Source: Todiramphus chloris collaris (lineage: Eukaryota; Chordata; Aves; Coraciiformes; Alcedinidae). From it: 64,000 nucleotides of DNA. The stretch is taken from contig JANVCC010000021.1 of assembly GCA_025345505.1 (NCBI GenBank), positions 26,949,881-27,013,880 on the forward strand, read 5' to 3'. The notes under the pieces are model-generated. The model worked only from the letters and a program-made list of their open reading frames with translations. It had not been told where the DNA came from and did no database searches. Positions within the stretch are counted from its first letter, which is position 1. Each line of letters opens with the position of its first letter. Below are positions 13,116-27,343 of the stretch, in pieces. Both the position numbers and the translations under genes were made by a program.

Positions 13116-16100
13116 ATCTTCTGCACATGTAGTTGAGAACAAAATTTGGATGGAAACACTCCCTTTTAAAGTTATTTACTTCAGTATGTGTTTTAAATAT
13201 AATTTTATGATTACAAGACTTCTCACTTAAACCTGACATCACACTGCAGAGCTTTCAGATGCTTCTCCTTGGACTTTCACAACACAAATGAGCATGTGTT
13301 CTATGAGACTCCATATTGTATTCCCTTACTCCACTGAGACTTTCACTTGTCTCCTCCTCTCCCCCTCTTTCAATTTCTCATTCCTTTCTTCTCTCCATAT
13401 CCCATCTTCTTTTACATGGAAAAAGAAAATTTCCAAATACCCTTTTTTTAATACTTTTGGTGGGAGACCTTTCAAACTCACATGGCTGTAAAGTTGCAGT
13501 ACACACAAAAGGAAAAGCCAGTTAGGTCCAATTTTGTTTTCTATGGTGGGTCTTGGCTTATTTGGAAGAATAATTAAAGTAACAATAGTTGTAGCGCATC
13601 CTGATGCAAGACCTGACAGTCTGTGAGACAGATGGACATGAAAACTACAAAACAAATCAGGAAAAAAAAAACTAAATCAAGTAATCAGAGTAATTTCTGA
13701 CAGGTACAAAGCATATTTCTCTTTGGCTATTTTCAAATTTTAATCCATGAAGTCAGTTAACATTTAAAAAGAATAATTACCTTAAGCTTACTGTCTAAAA
13801 CAATTTCTAAAATCTCTTAAGTTCATTATTAGAATTTAGAATATTTCAAAGGCCTATTAAATCCATAAATACTATATTTCTTAAGAAAGTACTGTTTAAA
13901 AAACATCATCATTCTTACAAAATATGTACCATTTGGCAGCTGATTGCCTTCTGCTTTGGACAGGGAGTTAAATTCAGTTTTAGGCAGGGAAAATAGATTC
14001 TGGAATTGGTAGGACAATTTTCTATTTTGATCCTTATTTAAATGAGCTCTAAGCTAGTCGACAAAGCAGAGAATGAATCAGGGCACTTACTGTGCCATTA
14101 AGTTTTTCTGCATTCATAATGATGCTCCTCATAGCCAAAATCTTTCCTTCTGCTATCTGGACCCCAACAAGAACAGCAATATATTAAAAGTGCTTCTAGT
14201 ATGCGCAGACAAATCTTTAGGCCAGAAGGAAAAGCATCCTGATGAGAATGATGGTCTAGCTAAGTGGTCAGAAACAGTGTCAGGAGAAGGGGTTACATTT
14301 CCCATTCCTGTTCCCCGTGTACTCATTGCCTGGATAAAATGAAACACAGTAAAAGTCCTGGTAGCTGGTGCCAAAGCCCAAAACCCAAAGCCAGAGTTGT
14401 TGTTTTTTAAAGAAAGCATCATCATAAAGACACGGACTGTCTTTTTAAAGAAAGTGGCAGCAAAATCTGTCAGCATGTATTATACATGCCCAGAACACAT
14501 TAGTTGTATTAGGCCTATCAGGAAACATAGGCAAAGGAAAATTCACTTTCCAGATTGTAACTCAGGTTCAGATGCTGAGCTCTGTTAAAAATAGAATAAA
14601 CCTGGGCATGTTGAAAACATGGAAGTCATAGAGCAAACCTTCCATGGCATTTGAGTATTTCAAGTTATGTAATACTTGATTGTAGTCTTATTTCTTTGCA
14701 CACCATTTCAGCTTAAATTCTCCATTACCTACATAATTCCTGAGATGTGATCTAGTTCTTATTGTAACTATATCAGCTTTTTTCCTTTTTTTCCTTGTTT
14801 TGTTTCTCTTTATGACACATACCTGCAAAATAAAGATACAACTGGTCACACAGCACTAGGAAAACAGCTCCTATCTGACCCAGTCTTCCAAAGTCAGGAG
14901 TTATTTTCAAAGCAGTAATTTTAAAAAGGGCAAGCTAACTGACCTTGTCAAAGTATCTTGGACAAAACAGAACCACTCGTGCTGCATTAAAGAAACCATA
15001 CCAAAAGTGGTTCTATCTTAGGTTTGTGAAATATTTTCTTATGAAATCTGAATCTAATGTAACACATTTCTCTAGAATATTTTGGTTTCAACTACAGTTT
15101 TCTAATAAAAATCACCGTCCTGAGAAACGCCTAACTACTTCTACTCATAAACAGAATGTGAGTTTCTTAAGAGTTAGATTATGACACACCAGCTGCCTAT
15201 GCCTTCTTGGGAAACACTGCAGACAGAAAAGCAATTCAAAATGAGTTTCATCAAGCCCGATTTGTCTATTTTGTACTGGTTTATGGGGGGTGGGCAATAG
15301 CCAGTAAACTTTGCTCCTCCAGTGCAATAACAACAGCAATGTGCATGACGAACTAAAACATAAAAACCTCATGCAGTTTGCCTCGGGATTGTCCTGGCAA
15401 ATTCCTATCAATTCTTCTTTAAAGGCTTGAAAGAAAGTTGGATAAAAACATCATTGTTTCGTTCTCCAGTCATGACATGGCCTTGACTCTCATCAGACAA
15501 TTAATCCCTTACAGAAGTCTAGTCCTCTCTTCATGGTCTCTTGGAAGTGAGAGTGGCATGGGAAGGAAAAAAAAAGAAAAAAAAAGAAAGCATTATTCTT
15601 TAGCATTTTAAAAGGAATTATATTAAGAGAGATAAATCAAAACAACTCAAATTAAGAATGATTTTTTATTACATTGTGTCTCCTGGAACAAATCACAGCT
15701 TGTCACAAAAACTGCTCCAAATACTTCTGTGGTCTGGTTTTAGACTATTGCTAGTTTTTGGGGTTTGTTTATTCAGAACAGCAGAATAGTAAGTGTTATA
15801 TCATCAAAAACACTAGGGTACTCAGTGTTTTACACTGGCAAGGGATATTTGGGATCAGATTATGAGCTGTTAATCATTTATTCTTTTGCTTGTGTTGTTC
15901 TCTGGCTAAGACAGCATCACTCTTTTATATGCCTTGAAATGGACTCATCAGTATGAAGTAACTAAGGATTTAGCCCTGCACACTGTCATTAGTCAGGGGA
16001 AGTTCAGACAGAAATCCACTGGATTATTTGTTTAACCATTTTACTGGGTCAGGAAAAAAGTGATCAGCATATTTGTAGATCAACTCCACCTGTATGATAC

Positions 16101-19100
16101 TTTAATGAAAGAAAAAACTTACATGAAACTTCTAAAGTTATTGTGTACATTATACATTGGGAACAAGTAAACATTCAGGATTTGCTATGGGAATACCTGC
16201 CACACTTTTGTTACACTTCGTATAGGATACACTTTGTGACTTGGTCTTTAAGAAACAGCCTGTAAACCTTACCAAAGCTATCGAGAGCATCCACACAAAA
16301 ATATCCAAAAAGTGGCTACTCTAGGTCTCTCTAGCAGTGAGATTTACCTGTTGATGTCAGACATAGCAGCTGTTTCAGATTACCTTTTCTCCTTAATAAC
16401 TTAATTCTCTGGTAAAGCCAAATTCTCCTTCTTTTGTTGTTGATTAGTGCTTCAGCTAAAAAAGACAGTCCGAAGAGTTCTCTGCCCTGTAGCATATAAT
16501 GCTCCTTTTTTGGCCCACAGGTCACAAGAAGCTCTTGTATTAAGGTATTTCTTTGATTGGCTTTCAGACAGGATCTTTCTGTATTAGTCCTGGATATCTG
16601 TGGGGATGTCTGAAGTCTCTATCTGCATAATCTAAAATACTTGTTTCCTACTTTCTAGTTATTTCTTAAGAATTCATCTTCTGATACGACTTAAAGAAGT
16701 CTTCCAAGCCTTCACTCACATATCAGTTCAGGGGTCAGACATATTTCATAATAGTGCCATGAGTTCATCTCACCACATTTCACAGGAGTCCTGCGAGATC
16801 GCATTAGAAGACTTCCTTTATTTTCAGAAGTCTTGTAAAGGAAATATGTTGCTCGGTCTGCAAAATACCTTAAAAGCAAAACCCTGTTCTCTCAGTTTCT
16901 CAAAAGTTTAGTTGATTAGCAGACGAATCATACAATTTACTCTGAATTTCCTTAATGTTATTTTGGTTTGCTATTTAAAACCAGGTTACAAAGATTTGTG
17001 ATGTTTCTGTCAAGTCAGATTCGCTTCACACTTGGGAACTAGCTAAGTACTTAATGAGGTGTTTTCATACAGAAAATCATGGGCAAACTTTGCAAAGCTT
17101 GGATAAACCAACAGATGTCCAAATGATTATTTAAAGGTCATTTGAACTTAATCAAGTTGTGTTCTGTGACAACCTCATGGCATGAGTTTCTCTTAAATAC
17201 GTCCTAGATTTGACTGTGACAAAAATAGGCGAGAACAGTAATTTCTTAAAATACACTGACAAACACATGTCTAATCCAGCAGCAAATAATGCCCTGTAAC
17301 CATTTAAAAACAAAATTAAGCAAATTTGAAAAGGGTTTCAGTTCAATTCAGTTGGTGTATGAACTGGTGATGGGTCTAACTGTGTTTCCTATAATCTCAC
17401 TACTGTTTTACAAAGTTAGTTATTTTGTAAAAGCATCAGGAATTGTAATGAGCAATTGGCAATCGGTTATGCTAAAGTAAGACATTATAACATGTTTACA
17501 AAAATTTTATGGTAACTGTTTGTCCTCTTCGTGTTATAGTCAAATACAACAAAAATAATGGTGGAAGAAAGATACAGAAAGGAACAAAATAAAGATAGAA
17601 ATATAAAGAAGATACACATAAATAAAATAAAATTAAAAATTTAAATTAATAAAAAAGAAATTTGGAAGGTCATGATTCAAATATCTGGAATTATGTTAAG
17701 AATCAGGAGTTGTTTAATTGCATTAACAGCAAACACCCATGGTGGCTTTATTGAAGCCACTAACACCTTGGCATCATTTTTACACCTTTAATAAGAACAT
17801 TTATCAGCAGAGAAGTAATGGTTAAACTTAGATTGTCTTTCTTGAGATGAAAATTAATGCCCAGAACCTTGCATCTTCAAAAGACTGTCCAATTATTAAC
17901 TAGCTTATCTAATCAAAAGGTTTTCAAGCATAAAACATTGTGACAAGATTCTTTTAATAGATCACAACCAGCCAATAAAAATGTTTTTTCCTCACATGTG
18001 TAGAAATAAATCATGTGTATAAAATAGAAATTGCCTGCTGTGCTTTTTATGAAAATAGCAGTAGCACTTCAGACAATGAAGCTGAGGGTGGGACTACTAA
18101 CAGTTATAAATACAACATTAACAACGTCATTGTATTTCCCTTCACTTCCACACTTGTATCTCTGGGGAAATAAAGGCCCTGTTACTTACTAACTTGAATT
18201 CCTGTCATTGTACTTTGGGAATCAGTTGCTTGAGATGAAAACCTACAACATATGCCTAAGGTTATCATATTTGGGGTCATTCACAAGGACTGATGTATAG
18301 CTGAAAAAGTTTTGGTTTGTTTTTTTTTTTTTAGAAAAACAGAGAGAGAGAGATCTGTAATAAATCAAGGTAAATAACAAACTATGTGACGCCAGAAATT
18401 TTAGTGGAAAAGTGAAAAATGTCCAACAACATTTAAAAAAATTATTATTATTATTAAAAAATAACCACACTGTACTGTAAGAATTGTAATATTTTTTTAA
18501 GTTTTCATGCAATCCAAAGTGATGATGTGTCAGTCTTTGTAAAAGCACCAATTCATCATTTCCTTCCCAGTATCTTTCCCTCCTTCACAGTTAAAGTGAA
18601 CTGATGACAGTAAAACCTTAAGCAAAGTGCTTATGCTCTATTCTAGTTAATATCAGTGTGTAATTATCTCTCAGCATTCACTAAAAATCTTCCTTGGGTT
18701 AGACAGCTGCTGCTAAACTCCTTTCGTCAAGCTATAGCATTCCTTTCCCTCTGGAAACATCTATTTTTGTTTAGAAAGTACAAAGATAATATCATTATAC
18801 GTTAAATTGCACAATACACATAGAGACCCTTCTTCGGTTGGTGTGAAGTCCTTTTTCTCATGCAAATAGATGACTGGGAGCTCTGGTGGAGCTAAGCTTG
18901 CTGTGGGTAAGGAAGGGATGGACCAATCAGCTTGACAAAACAGTATCACAAAAAGTCAGCCAGACTTCCAAGATCCTGCAATCGTAATGCCATCTCAAAC
19001 AGGATCCAATTCATCCTCAAGACTGTCATTCAAAAGAAATTATTGGAAACATAAATTAAGAAGCAGTGACACAGGGACAGAAGAGCAATGGTCCCAGGCT

Positions 19101-21190
19101 AGAACCTATCTGTGTTTGTGGATCTTATACGTAGTGTATTTCAAGAAACTCTGAAGTCCGTAAGAGAAATAAGGCAGAGAGGTATCAGCAGTTGTTTATT
19201 TTGAGTTTAAATGTTATATATCTGGTTGTCCAATTATTTTCTATTTCCATTTGGTCAAAACATTTATAGCTGTTCATTTAAAGGGGAATAGTCAGATGCT
19301 GGTGTCAGATAGATGGTGGAATGGCAGCAGCAGCTTGTTGCAATGGTACTTAATCTGTTACAGGTAAGATAAGTCAAAGAAGAGTCTTTTCAGTTCTAGT
19401 CCCTGGACTGAGGCCACGTCTATAATAGTGAAATAAGCAGGCTCAAGCTATTCTCTGGCATCGAGGTTGAACAGCATGGGACAGTCAGCATTCATACAGT
19501 TAAACTTGCAGTTTTCAAGACAAAACAGCTCTACTCTGACTGCTTGTAAGGAACAGTTCTTGCCCCTAATAACTACAGAAGAATACCCAGGTATTGTTTG
19601 GGAGGGTGATAGCTGGTCACTAGAGTTGTGTCACGGAGTATAGCATGGACCTCCAAATTCCTGTTCCTTGGATGTTCCTTGGGAATGTCTAGCTTACTTA
19701 CACAGGCACAGCCTATATATTGTTCTTGGGACAGTAAGAATTGCTGTCTTCCTGACACATCTAAAGCAGTCTCTGCAGTGGGAATGTACAAACAAAAAAG
19801 ACTGAAGTATTCTATTTTTCTTTCTTGTACTCTTCTTCCCCCCTGCACTGCAGAAAAATAATAGATTCTGATCACGTTCTTGTTTTTTCTCCATACTGAT
19901 ATAGCAAAACCATGTTTTTAAAGTAACCTTTTTTTCACAGAACTATCCTCAGAGTAGAACATTTGGGTGTGTTTCCCCTCATCTTCTTTGGTCTGGGACT
20001 GAGAAGGATGTATAAACCTTCTGTTGTCTCACTTTTCCTTAGTCTGTCTGAGGAGTTGCTTCAGGAAGGTGCTGAACAGCCTGGAAGACACAAGGAGCTG
20101 CACCTGTGGGGTATTCATGTGAACAGACCTCACTTTGTTGTTTCTCTAGATGTTACTTTTTCATCACTGTAAGGAATATCTACTTGAGGTTTCAATATTT
20201 TCCTTTGCCCAGCTAGAGAACAGAATTCTGTTTGTGTCTTCCTTATGCATGGCCCAGAAAAGAGATTCTTGTTATGACTTCGAGCCATTGCTTCTCAGAT
20301 CTGGCCAGACACCCGACTTTCCTAGACATTTCAGACTCAGATGCAAAACAAGGATTACATATGCATGCCTGTGCAGATGGGTATGCCAGTGATGAGAGCA
20401 TGTTGTTAAGCCCAGAACTATGGATTCATTTGTGAAAAAATATAGGAGTCGATGACTATAAAAAGTGCACGCCTATGGCTACACATAAGTAAGAGTAAAT
20501 GACATTATGTTGTTTCAAAGAGAAAATAAAAATCTTGGGTGGAGCATCAAGGGTAGGAAACTTTTTGAATCAAAAGTAAGATTTATGAAGGCGTCAGAAA
20601 ATAACTGGTTTGTGAAACAGGTCAAACCTAGTCCCAAATGTGACAGCTTGTACTAAGCATTGTGAAACCCTATTGTGGCCCTGTATTTCCCAGTCCACCT
20701 GAGATCAGGATATTTTGGAAATCTTGTAACATAATTTCATCTCGCAAAACTTGTACCATCTATTATGAACTCAGGAGAGGCTGAGCAATTTGGAATTTAC
20801 TGGTTTTGTCCATTATTATAAGAAAAGCTTTTTCAACGCGTGCCTTTGATGCCCTGCTGTTTTATGTTGTACTTCCAAACCCACTGCCCATTTTGTCAAA
20901 TGCAGACAAATAGTAATGTGAATTTTTTATATTGACAAAGCTCCAGTGGACACTAACTTCAAGCCAACAATGTCTTTAACTTGGAAACAAGTCCACATTT
21001 CAAGCCAGTTTTCTGGAAACTGAACCCATTTAAACAGCAAGCACTTCAAGCACCGACTCTGTTGTCTCTATTTTTTAAACTGGGCACCTAAATTGAAGCT
21101 ATGCAGAAAGGATAAAAAAGAGATGAAACAATAAACAACGCAAACTCCTAGCGTATAGTCCCCTAACAGAATTTAGAGAATGCAGTCCTA
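13116..21190. other. Gene-free 5' flank, segment 3
   Basis: About 8 kb of AT-rich DNA with no supportable gene or recognised transposon. It contains an A-rich run near 15568-15590, an (ATT)5 stretch at about 18441-18456 and a short GA run at about 18342-18351. Open frames on both strands are short, overlapping and domain-free. Confidence 0.6.
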
Positions 21191-21196
21191 AGTGAT

Positions 21197-21312
21197 AAAG
21201 GAAAGGAAAGGAAAGGAAAGGAAAGGAAAGGAAAGGAAAGGAAAGGAAAGGAAAGGAAAGGAAAGGAAAGGAAAGGAAAGGAAAGGAAAGGAAAGGAAAG
21301 GAAAGGAAAGGG
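21197..21312. repeat. Pentanucleotide microsatellite (AAAGG)n, about 23 copies
   Basis: An uninterrupted array of AAAGG units (GGAAA in another register) runs from 21197 to about 21312. A degenerate purine-only tail of G/A mixtures extends it to about 21363. Because the unit is five bases long and lacks stops, the array stays open in several frames on both strands, which produces long but meaningless Lys/Glu/Arg or Ser/Phe/Leu-rich open frames. Pure arrays like this are usually length-polymorphic. Confidence 0.97.
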
Positions 21313-21363
21313 AGAGAAAAAAAAGGGTAAAGAAGGGGAAAGGGGAAAGGAGAATGGAGAAAG

Positions 21364-23465
21364 ATAAATCATTTGCCTCAGACAAATTCTACCCATTTAA
21401 TTTCACTGGTAATGCTGACATAGAAAGGCTTCAGCCGTCTCTTCAGCTCTGAGGCCAACTAGCCTAGTTAAAGTCTCTACAGATAAATATTCTTACTTTC
21501 CAAAGAAGGGTGGTCTCATTTATAGTACCTCTTAGAACAGACCCTCAAGTGTATTTTCAAATGCTCTGACATTGTATAGACTACTCTGACAATAGAAAAA
21601 TACTGACAGCTGTAGAATAATGCGTAAGTTCATGCTTCCACACTGTTTGATTTTCTAATAACATAGGATGAAAGAGACATCTAAACTAAAAGCATTATTG
21701 GTCTAAGTTTCCTTTCTTACCTACTGGAGAGATAGGTCCTTCACATTTCATATAGCCCAAATCTCACTCTCCATATGTTAACCTTCTCCCATTGAATCTA
21801 GGGGTTCTGGGAAAACTAAAGTCTAAATACAAGCAACTCAATTAAGTTTATACATCAGTTGGAACTAAACCAGGCCACACTTTGCCATATGTATTTTTCA
21901 GACTACATGCATGATAATTTAAAGTTCTCAGGGCAAAGCCTATCTTCAGTGTTATTTGTGCATACACAAGAAAGACAGCCCAGGCTATTAAATCCATTCA
22001 ACTTATTTTTTGTACAGTAATGATTTTTAGCTTTTTGGATACCATGAGTATTTTTAATAATTTTTTATGTTCCATATAGAAAATTTCCTTTTATCAGAGA
22101 ACATTGCCTTTTACTTTTAAGTATAAAAAAAAGTTACACTGTCAACGTCTTTTCGATATTGCAGAGTATCCTGTGTCCTTTACTCATGACATATTTATTA
22201 AACTTGGATTTTGTCCAGAAAAATATAACACTGGAGCTAATTTATTTCTTTTGGTATCACTGTTTTTAACTTTAAAATAATTGAATTCACCAAATATGTC
22301 TATTATGAAGGACCCTGTACTGTCTCTTGAGAGGCCCAATGGGAGTGCTATTATGGATTTCCAGAAGAGTAAGATTGGATCCAAAGTATCTGAATCAATG
22401 CCAATAAAAAGTTTGTTTTGGTCTGAGCTTTTGGCTAGTTCCTTATGCCAAAAATAGAGATAAAGGAAATGTTTCCTCTTGATTATGAATATTAACCCAT
22501 TTGAATCAAAGTATGTGTTACACTTTAATTGTGATTTTAGAAATGGAAGCTGTACATATGCAACAAGCCATTGTCTAGAAAAAGTGATCTGAATTTACTA
22601 ATGGCTTAAGTGGGAACTAAAGTCATACATGGAGAATTAGCTAGTTAGTAAACAGATTTTAAGAAGAGGACTAAATGATAAAAGAGGAAATATGACATCA
22701 TGTCCTTGAGAGGATGTAAAATTAATGTGACAAGACAGAGAAAGATGAGAAATCTCAAAGAAAGTAACAAACAGATGCAGGAAAAAGCTTCTCTTTTTAA
22801 CTTACTTATCTTATCCAAAACCTTCTTTCAGCTAAAACTCATACACTGGGCTTCATCTCATCTAGTTTTAAACATCTAAAAGCTTGAAAATGAAATCTGA
22901 GATAGTGACAATACTCTCAACAGACTCAAAGGAGAGAGAATAGGAGATTACCTAGAAGACAAGTGTTCTGAGCAATTTTATTCCCTAATTTCCAGATACA
23001 ATTAATCACCTTCAGAGACAGCTGATTTCATTCATGGAAAGAAATCTTATAAAAGCTACTTCAGATTTAGCATCTATCATGCAGATGTCTAGCTCAAAAA
23101 TTGCTCCCATACAGAATAGGGCCTCCAGCACACATTTTTTTTTGTTGGTAAACAAGGAGATAAGGATAAAAGAGTCCCTTTAGTCAGAATCCATCCACCA
23201 TTTTCCTAGTCATTGCTGAAGGTCTCATTTGCATCATACTCTGAGATACAACACAGCCCTCCACAGACATCCTATGGCCAACCTGCAGAGACTCACAAAG
23301 CTCTTTAGATAACTCTCCACCTAGCTTTGAAAAGGGATGAGCTTTTTTCTCTTCCTTGTTCCACAGCCACCAATTTCCTTACAGTTCAAGCTGAAATTCT
23401 CCATTGGTTTGCCAGATGACCCTTTTCCAGCAGCTGCTCATTTTCTCCACTATCACCGAAGCACT
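21364..23465. other. Gene-free 5' flank, segment 4
   Basis: AT-rich DNA between the AAAGG array and a short CR1 remnant. I see no exon, RNA gene or transposon here. Confidence 0.6.
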
Positions 23466-23512
23466 GAAGCACAGAATGTTAGGGGTTGGAAGGGACCTCT
23501 GCATTACAAGTA
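23466..23512 (-). mobile_element. CR1 LINE 3'-end remnant
   Basis: About 45 bp match the outermost CR1 3' end read on the minus strand: CACAGAATGTTAGGGGTTGG followed by AAGGGACCTCTG. The rest of the element is missing, either a severe 5' truncation at insertion or later loss. A 12-bp unit (CTGCATTACAAG) is repeated at its edge (about 23500 and 23515). Confidence 0.85.
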
Positions 23513-26500
23513 TCTGCATTACAAGTGAGTTCAGCTCTGACTCTGTGAGAGCTCTATACACATACATTTGAGTTGGTTGCATATTATTCCTCCCTGTGCA
23601 GAAGGCAGCTCCAAGGTCCACTGTAACCCTGTCTTCAAGGCTTCCCTGGAACTTGCAGGATATGTCTGCAACAGTAAGTAGGATTAGCCAGGAACCCAAG
23701 AATCAATCACATGGTACAATTTGCTTGCACATATCTAAACTCTTTTCCCCCACTTCCCCATCCCAAACACACCAAAATAAGGTGGCTGTGTCCAGATTTC
23801 TTACTGGAATGGTCTCTGTCATGCATTATCCCCATAACATACACAGGCATTATCTAGGCCAGCTCTTGCTGGCACAGACATAACCACACTACTGTGTGGG
23901 GGCTCTGTAAAGAGTGGTGAACTTAACCCATCTGTCATTTAATACGAAATACATGGAATTACTATTTCCTGTTTGCCAGATCTTGCTCTTGCACAATAAT
24001 ATTTAGAACCATAACTGTTCATGGTGCGTAACAGATTGGAATGCTCTTGAAGCATACCACCTGCCAAGGGGGAGGAAGTGAGTAGAACATGAAGCCCACA
24101 TAAATGGTAGTTGACTTATGTTCTTAAGACTGTATCACTCAGATGATGATATGTGTCAGGAACCACAGCTAATATGAATAAGTTAGGGAAATAATCTGTT
24201 TCTCTAGCTATTCCCTTCATTTTTATTCCGGATGCAAGAAATATATATATTTATGTTTTGTGTTTCACCTATTGAGCTTATTGGGGTTTAAAATGTTAAA
24301 AGGGGCAAAAGGGTGGCTTGAAATAGAAACAGCAAAAGGAATGATGAGAAAGGGAGTGAACTGTATCTTTTTTTTACAGTGAGGGCAAGCACAGAGGTAC
24401 ATTGTCGGATTCATTGCTGGTCTGAAGTATAACAGTGGTCAGTGTTAACTAACCTAAACTGTCTTATACTATCAATAAGCAGCAGTAAATCTGCTTCCCT
24501 GAACTTACCAGTCCTCAAAAAGGGGTTAAATTTAGTAGGTACTAGTTTTAACATCGTTGCATTCATACTGACAAGATACTTTTGGCAAAATGGATGTTAC
24601 TACAAAAACTATCATGCAACAGAAAAATTTACAACTGCATTCTTCAATGTTACAGCATTTTCTCTTCTTTGCCCTAATTCTCATGGCTTTTTGCTCTTTG
24701 CATCTGGACTTCTGGCATAACACAACTATGAAAGAAATGTGCATTTCAGACAAGTGATTTGAAGTGAGGGTTGCATCAATCTACATACACAGGAATCATT
24801 TCTGAGGGATGTAACTTGTATTTAACCAGGAAATTCCCACTAAAATAAAGTGTCTTGTTTGCAAGGGCATTCTGCGTCTAAATCAGAGGAAGGAGTGATC
24901 TTCATTCACGTCACTAGAGTAGACAGGCAAGGCATCTGTAGGGAGGACATTGGCTAATGGGTTATCATTCTCTTATATTTAAAAATACAACTTTAGTACT
25001 TTATTTTTAACATAATAGGAGCAAGTTCATTCTGCTGACAATGAACAGAAAAAGGGGAAATGGCTAAGATACGATGAAACCCTTTTTGACATTTCACCCA
25101 AATTAGAATGACCCTTTTGGAAGCTGCAATATTTGCACTTGCTTTTCTTCAGTGTCATTTAATTTTCTTCCTCTAATGATAACCAGAAACATAAGTGATG
25201 AGGAATCAAGTCAAAATATTTATTGCACAATTTCAGCCCTGATTAGAAACAACAACAACAAAAAGTACAAATGGCTACAGACAGAGTTTTCAGTGGGACA
25301 AAGCTGCTTCCAAAAGCCATCCAGAGTTGCATTTGCTAACTCAAACTGAATGCACACTACAGTTAACATGAGGTAATACAATGCTTCGAATTTCTGATCA
25401 GTTACTTTATACATTTTACAGGGTCCCATTCGAAAAGAAAATTGCATATACATGTCAAACACACCAGAGAAGAGCAACACAGGTCACAGGAGTAAATTCA
25501 TGAGCTGTTTGATTTAATGAACAGATTTAATGTGCAGATTTAATGAACACGGGAAGACAAAGGCGTGCTAGAGTTGGGTTTGTAGGCCACCAGGAGACTG
25601 GCACAGTAGAGAATGAGAAATGAGCAATACAAGCTGGGGAACAGTGAGAATGATGCAAGGCAGAAGAATCTTGAAAACCATGATCTTGTTTTTCAAGATG
25701 CTGAGTATTTATGAATTTTAGGGACATTCTCAGTATCTGCAGGTGAAAACTCTGGAGAACTTATTCCCTGCTTACAAAGAGTCTCTAGAAAGACAGACTC
25801 ATACAGACTGAAGCTAAGTTTGGAAAAACATTTTCTAAGACTTTCTCAGCTGTTTGTCTGGAACCTAAAGATGAAATTTCAGCACAGAATTAAAGACACT
25901 ATATTCTGCCCACTTACTACAGAATCAAAGCCCTTAGCCAATTATGTTGAAAAGACTATGAATATGTCCATAAGAAGATACTGGCTTTTTGAAGGACTCG
26001 GATGAGGCACAAGCCTCTGCAAATAGAAAAGGAGCAAGATCAAGTTTTCAGAGGTGAAAAATGAAACAGCAGAAGAAAGGTTAGAGAATTTAATCTATGA
26101 AGGGCAGGTGAGAGGATAAAAACAATGTTTGAATATCAGTTTTGTCAGAACAGATACATGGGTCATGCTGTTAGCCTGTGAATATGTGAATATGAAGATC
26201 TCTCTGGGCCTTGTAATACATTCTTTTCATATTCAGAAACTTTGAAGGAGGAGAGCTGGAGAAGAAACCAGAGGATTGCTCTGAGAAGAAACAGTATTCT
26301 GTTGCTTCCAGTAAAGTTCAAGTTCTTCTATGGAAAGACTTCAATAGATGAGGTCAAGGCTACAGAAAGTACATGAGATATTACAGGAAGAGATACGCCA
26401 GAGGCAGAATTTCAATGCCTAAATGAAAAAGCTGAAAAGATCAGGGGAAAGTAGAGAAACTAGCTTGAGAGAGCAGTTAGCAAAGGAAAGGAGATAGAAG

Positions 26501-27054
26501 TATACACTGAGATAGTGACATAATAGGGAAGCTTACTTGGAAAAAAAAAAAGAATGTCTGTAGCAGAAAGTCTCCAGATTAAAAAAGTGGTGGGAGGAGT
26601 TGTAAGGAGTTAATTTCTGATTAATATTGTGGAGAATATGATTTTGGAAGCTTAAGAGAGAGAGATATAGGCACTCTTCTCTAGAAGAGCAGAGAAAGAA
26701 AGAAGGGTCATGAAGAGGAGGTCACAGAAAAATGATACCTAAAGGTCAAGGATGGGGAGAGAGCTAAAAAAAAGCTAGGGAGAACATTTCCCTGGAGAAA
26801 TCAAAATGTATTTTTGAGCAGGAAGGAGCTTTGGAGAGTTCCTCTTGAAACAAGAATACTCCATTTCCTGGAGATAAAAAAAATAGATTGTTCTTAGGAG
26901 CAAAGAGGTCCACTTCAGAAAATGGTGGCTTGATCTGAGAACAAATACATGACTGGGCTACTAGAGCATCAACAGAAGTTTATGGTAGATTTGTAGACTC
27001 AGAAACAAGCAGGGCGATGTTCTATTAATGCCTGCAAGTGAGTATCACAGAGCA
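23513..27054. other. Gene-free 5' flank, segment 5, with a purine-rich stretch
   Basis: No exon or recognised repeat. From about 26000 to 26920 the + strand is strongly biased to A and G, with many GAGAGA, AGAAGAAA and GGAAAGG runs, giving a purine-rich domain of roughly 900 bp. The rest is ordinary AT-rich DNA. Confidence 0.6.
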
Positions 27055-27343
27055 TAGGTCTGTGCAGCTGGGTACAAGAGCTCTGGACTCCTCAGTACAA
27101 AACAGATATGGAGCTACTGGAGAGATTACAGAAAAGGGACACAAAGGCCATTTTACTGAGAGGGTGACTGAGCATTGGCACAGTTCACTCACAGAGGCTG
27201 TGGAGTCTGTCCTTGGAGATAATTCAAAAGCTGTCTGGACACAGTCCTGGGAAACCAGCTGTAGGTGGCCTTGCTTGAGCAGAGGCATGGACCAGATGAC
27301 CTCCACAGGTCCTTTCCAACCTCAACCATTACGTGATTCCGTA
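27055..27343 (+). mobile_element. CR1 LINE, truncated and internally deleted
   Basis: A plus-strand CR1. The left end, around GTGCAGCTGGGTACAAGAGC to ACACAAAGGCC, matches the reverse-transcriptase C-terminal region. The right half matches the CR1 3' UTR, with GTCTGGACACAGTCCTGGG, then GACCAGATGACCTCCACAGG, then TTTCCAACCTCAACCATT, and ends at GATTCCGTA at 27343. The segment normally found between the two halves is missing, so this copy has an internal deletion. The open frames across it on both strands are by-products of the repeat. Confidence 0.9.

Noticed and set aside
21197-21312. CRISPR-like array
   Set aside because: The units are five bases long with no spacers. The genome is vertebrate.
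21163-21452. Lys/Glu/Arg-rich and Ser/Phe/Leu-rich 'proteins' at the AAAGG array
   Set aside because: They are translations of a pentanucleotide microsatellite, open in several frames on both strands.
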